Below are positions 63,686 to 64,000 of a DNA stretch of 64,000 nucleotides, piece after piece. Source of the stretch: Pipra filicauda. Taxonomy: Eukaryota > Chordata > Aves > Passeriformes > Pipridae. Below the pieces are notes generated by a model. It saw only the letters and a program-made list of their open reading frames with translations. It was not told the DNA's origin and did not search any database. How positions within the stretch are numbered: the stretch's first letter is position 1; each line of letters starts with the position of its first letter. A program made the position numbers and the translations under genes. The stretch is from NCBI RefSeq assembly GCF_003945595.2, contig NW_024104349.1:806001-870000 (forward strand), written 5' to 3'.

Positions 63686-64000
63686 CTGTGCACAGGAAAC
63701 AAAACACACCTGCAGTTGTTCCAACACCTAAATCACGTCTTCCTAAGAAGCAAGATACTTTAAGAGGATTTGCTCTTTAAAAAGTAGTAATCAAATGACT
63801 GGATTAAACATAGCAATATGTAAGATTGCATCATAAAGGGTTGTTTTTACATGGCAACCAAGAAAAGATTTCAAAACCAGCAAGGCACACGCTGCTCTTG
63901 CTCCCACTGCAGACTCTGAATGTGGCACATAACACACACACTGCTCTTGGTCTCACACAATACATGATTTAACAGCTACTACGAAGAGTAAATGCAATTC
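63686..64000 (-). other. WDHD1 intron, partial
   Basis: Sequence upstream of the first WDHD1 exon in the window. No further exon is seen before the edge. Confidence 0.65.

Overview
This is a stretch of a bird nuclear genome. The genes are split by canonical GT-AG introns, the three recognisable proteins are close to their vertebrate orthologues, and the dispersed repeats are almost all CR1 LINE 3' fragments, the typical bird and reptile retrotransposon. There are no bacterial, viral or organellar genes. I cannot place the species more precisely.

Three genes occur in the conserved vertebrate order SAMD4A (+), GCH1 (-), WDHD1 (-). From left to right: (1) 1-18.6 kb is the 3' half of SAMD4A (Smaug1, a SAM-domain RNA-binding translational repressor), with nine coding exons from the SAM domain to the stop codon and a probable 3.5 kb 3' UTR. 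(2) 18.6-24.4 kb is intergenic between the two convergent genes. (3) 24.4-44.8 kb is the complete GCH1 gene (GTP cyclohydrolase I): six coding exons, a 232-residue protein with intact zinc ligands, a 10.5 kb first intron, a CpG-rich first exon, and a compact promoter with CRE-like, CCAAT and TATA elements. (4) 44.8-54.6 kb is intergenic, starting with a G-rich minisatellite just upstream of the GCH1 promoter and otherwise holding CR1 copies and unique sequence. (5) 54.6-64 kb is the 3' part of WDHD1 (AND-1/Ctf4), with ten coding exons encoding the end of the SepB region, an acidic stretch and the C-terminal HMG box. Its 5' exons lie beyond the right edge.

The genes do not form a pathway: post-transcriptional repression, tetrahydrobiopterin synthesis and replisome scaffolding are separate functions, and linkage is simply conserved synteny. 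All recovered exon phases join without frameshifts. I found no undescribed gene system. The points worth a second look are regulatory or repeat structures: the GCH1 promoter and its G-rich minisatellite, a minisatellite next to the exon 5 donor of GCH1, a coding tandem duplication in WDHD1, a TAAT-rich cluster in the last SAMD4A intron, and several AT-rich or CpG-rich blocks that could be conserved noncoding elements.
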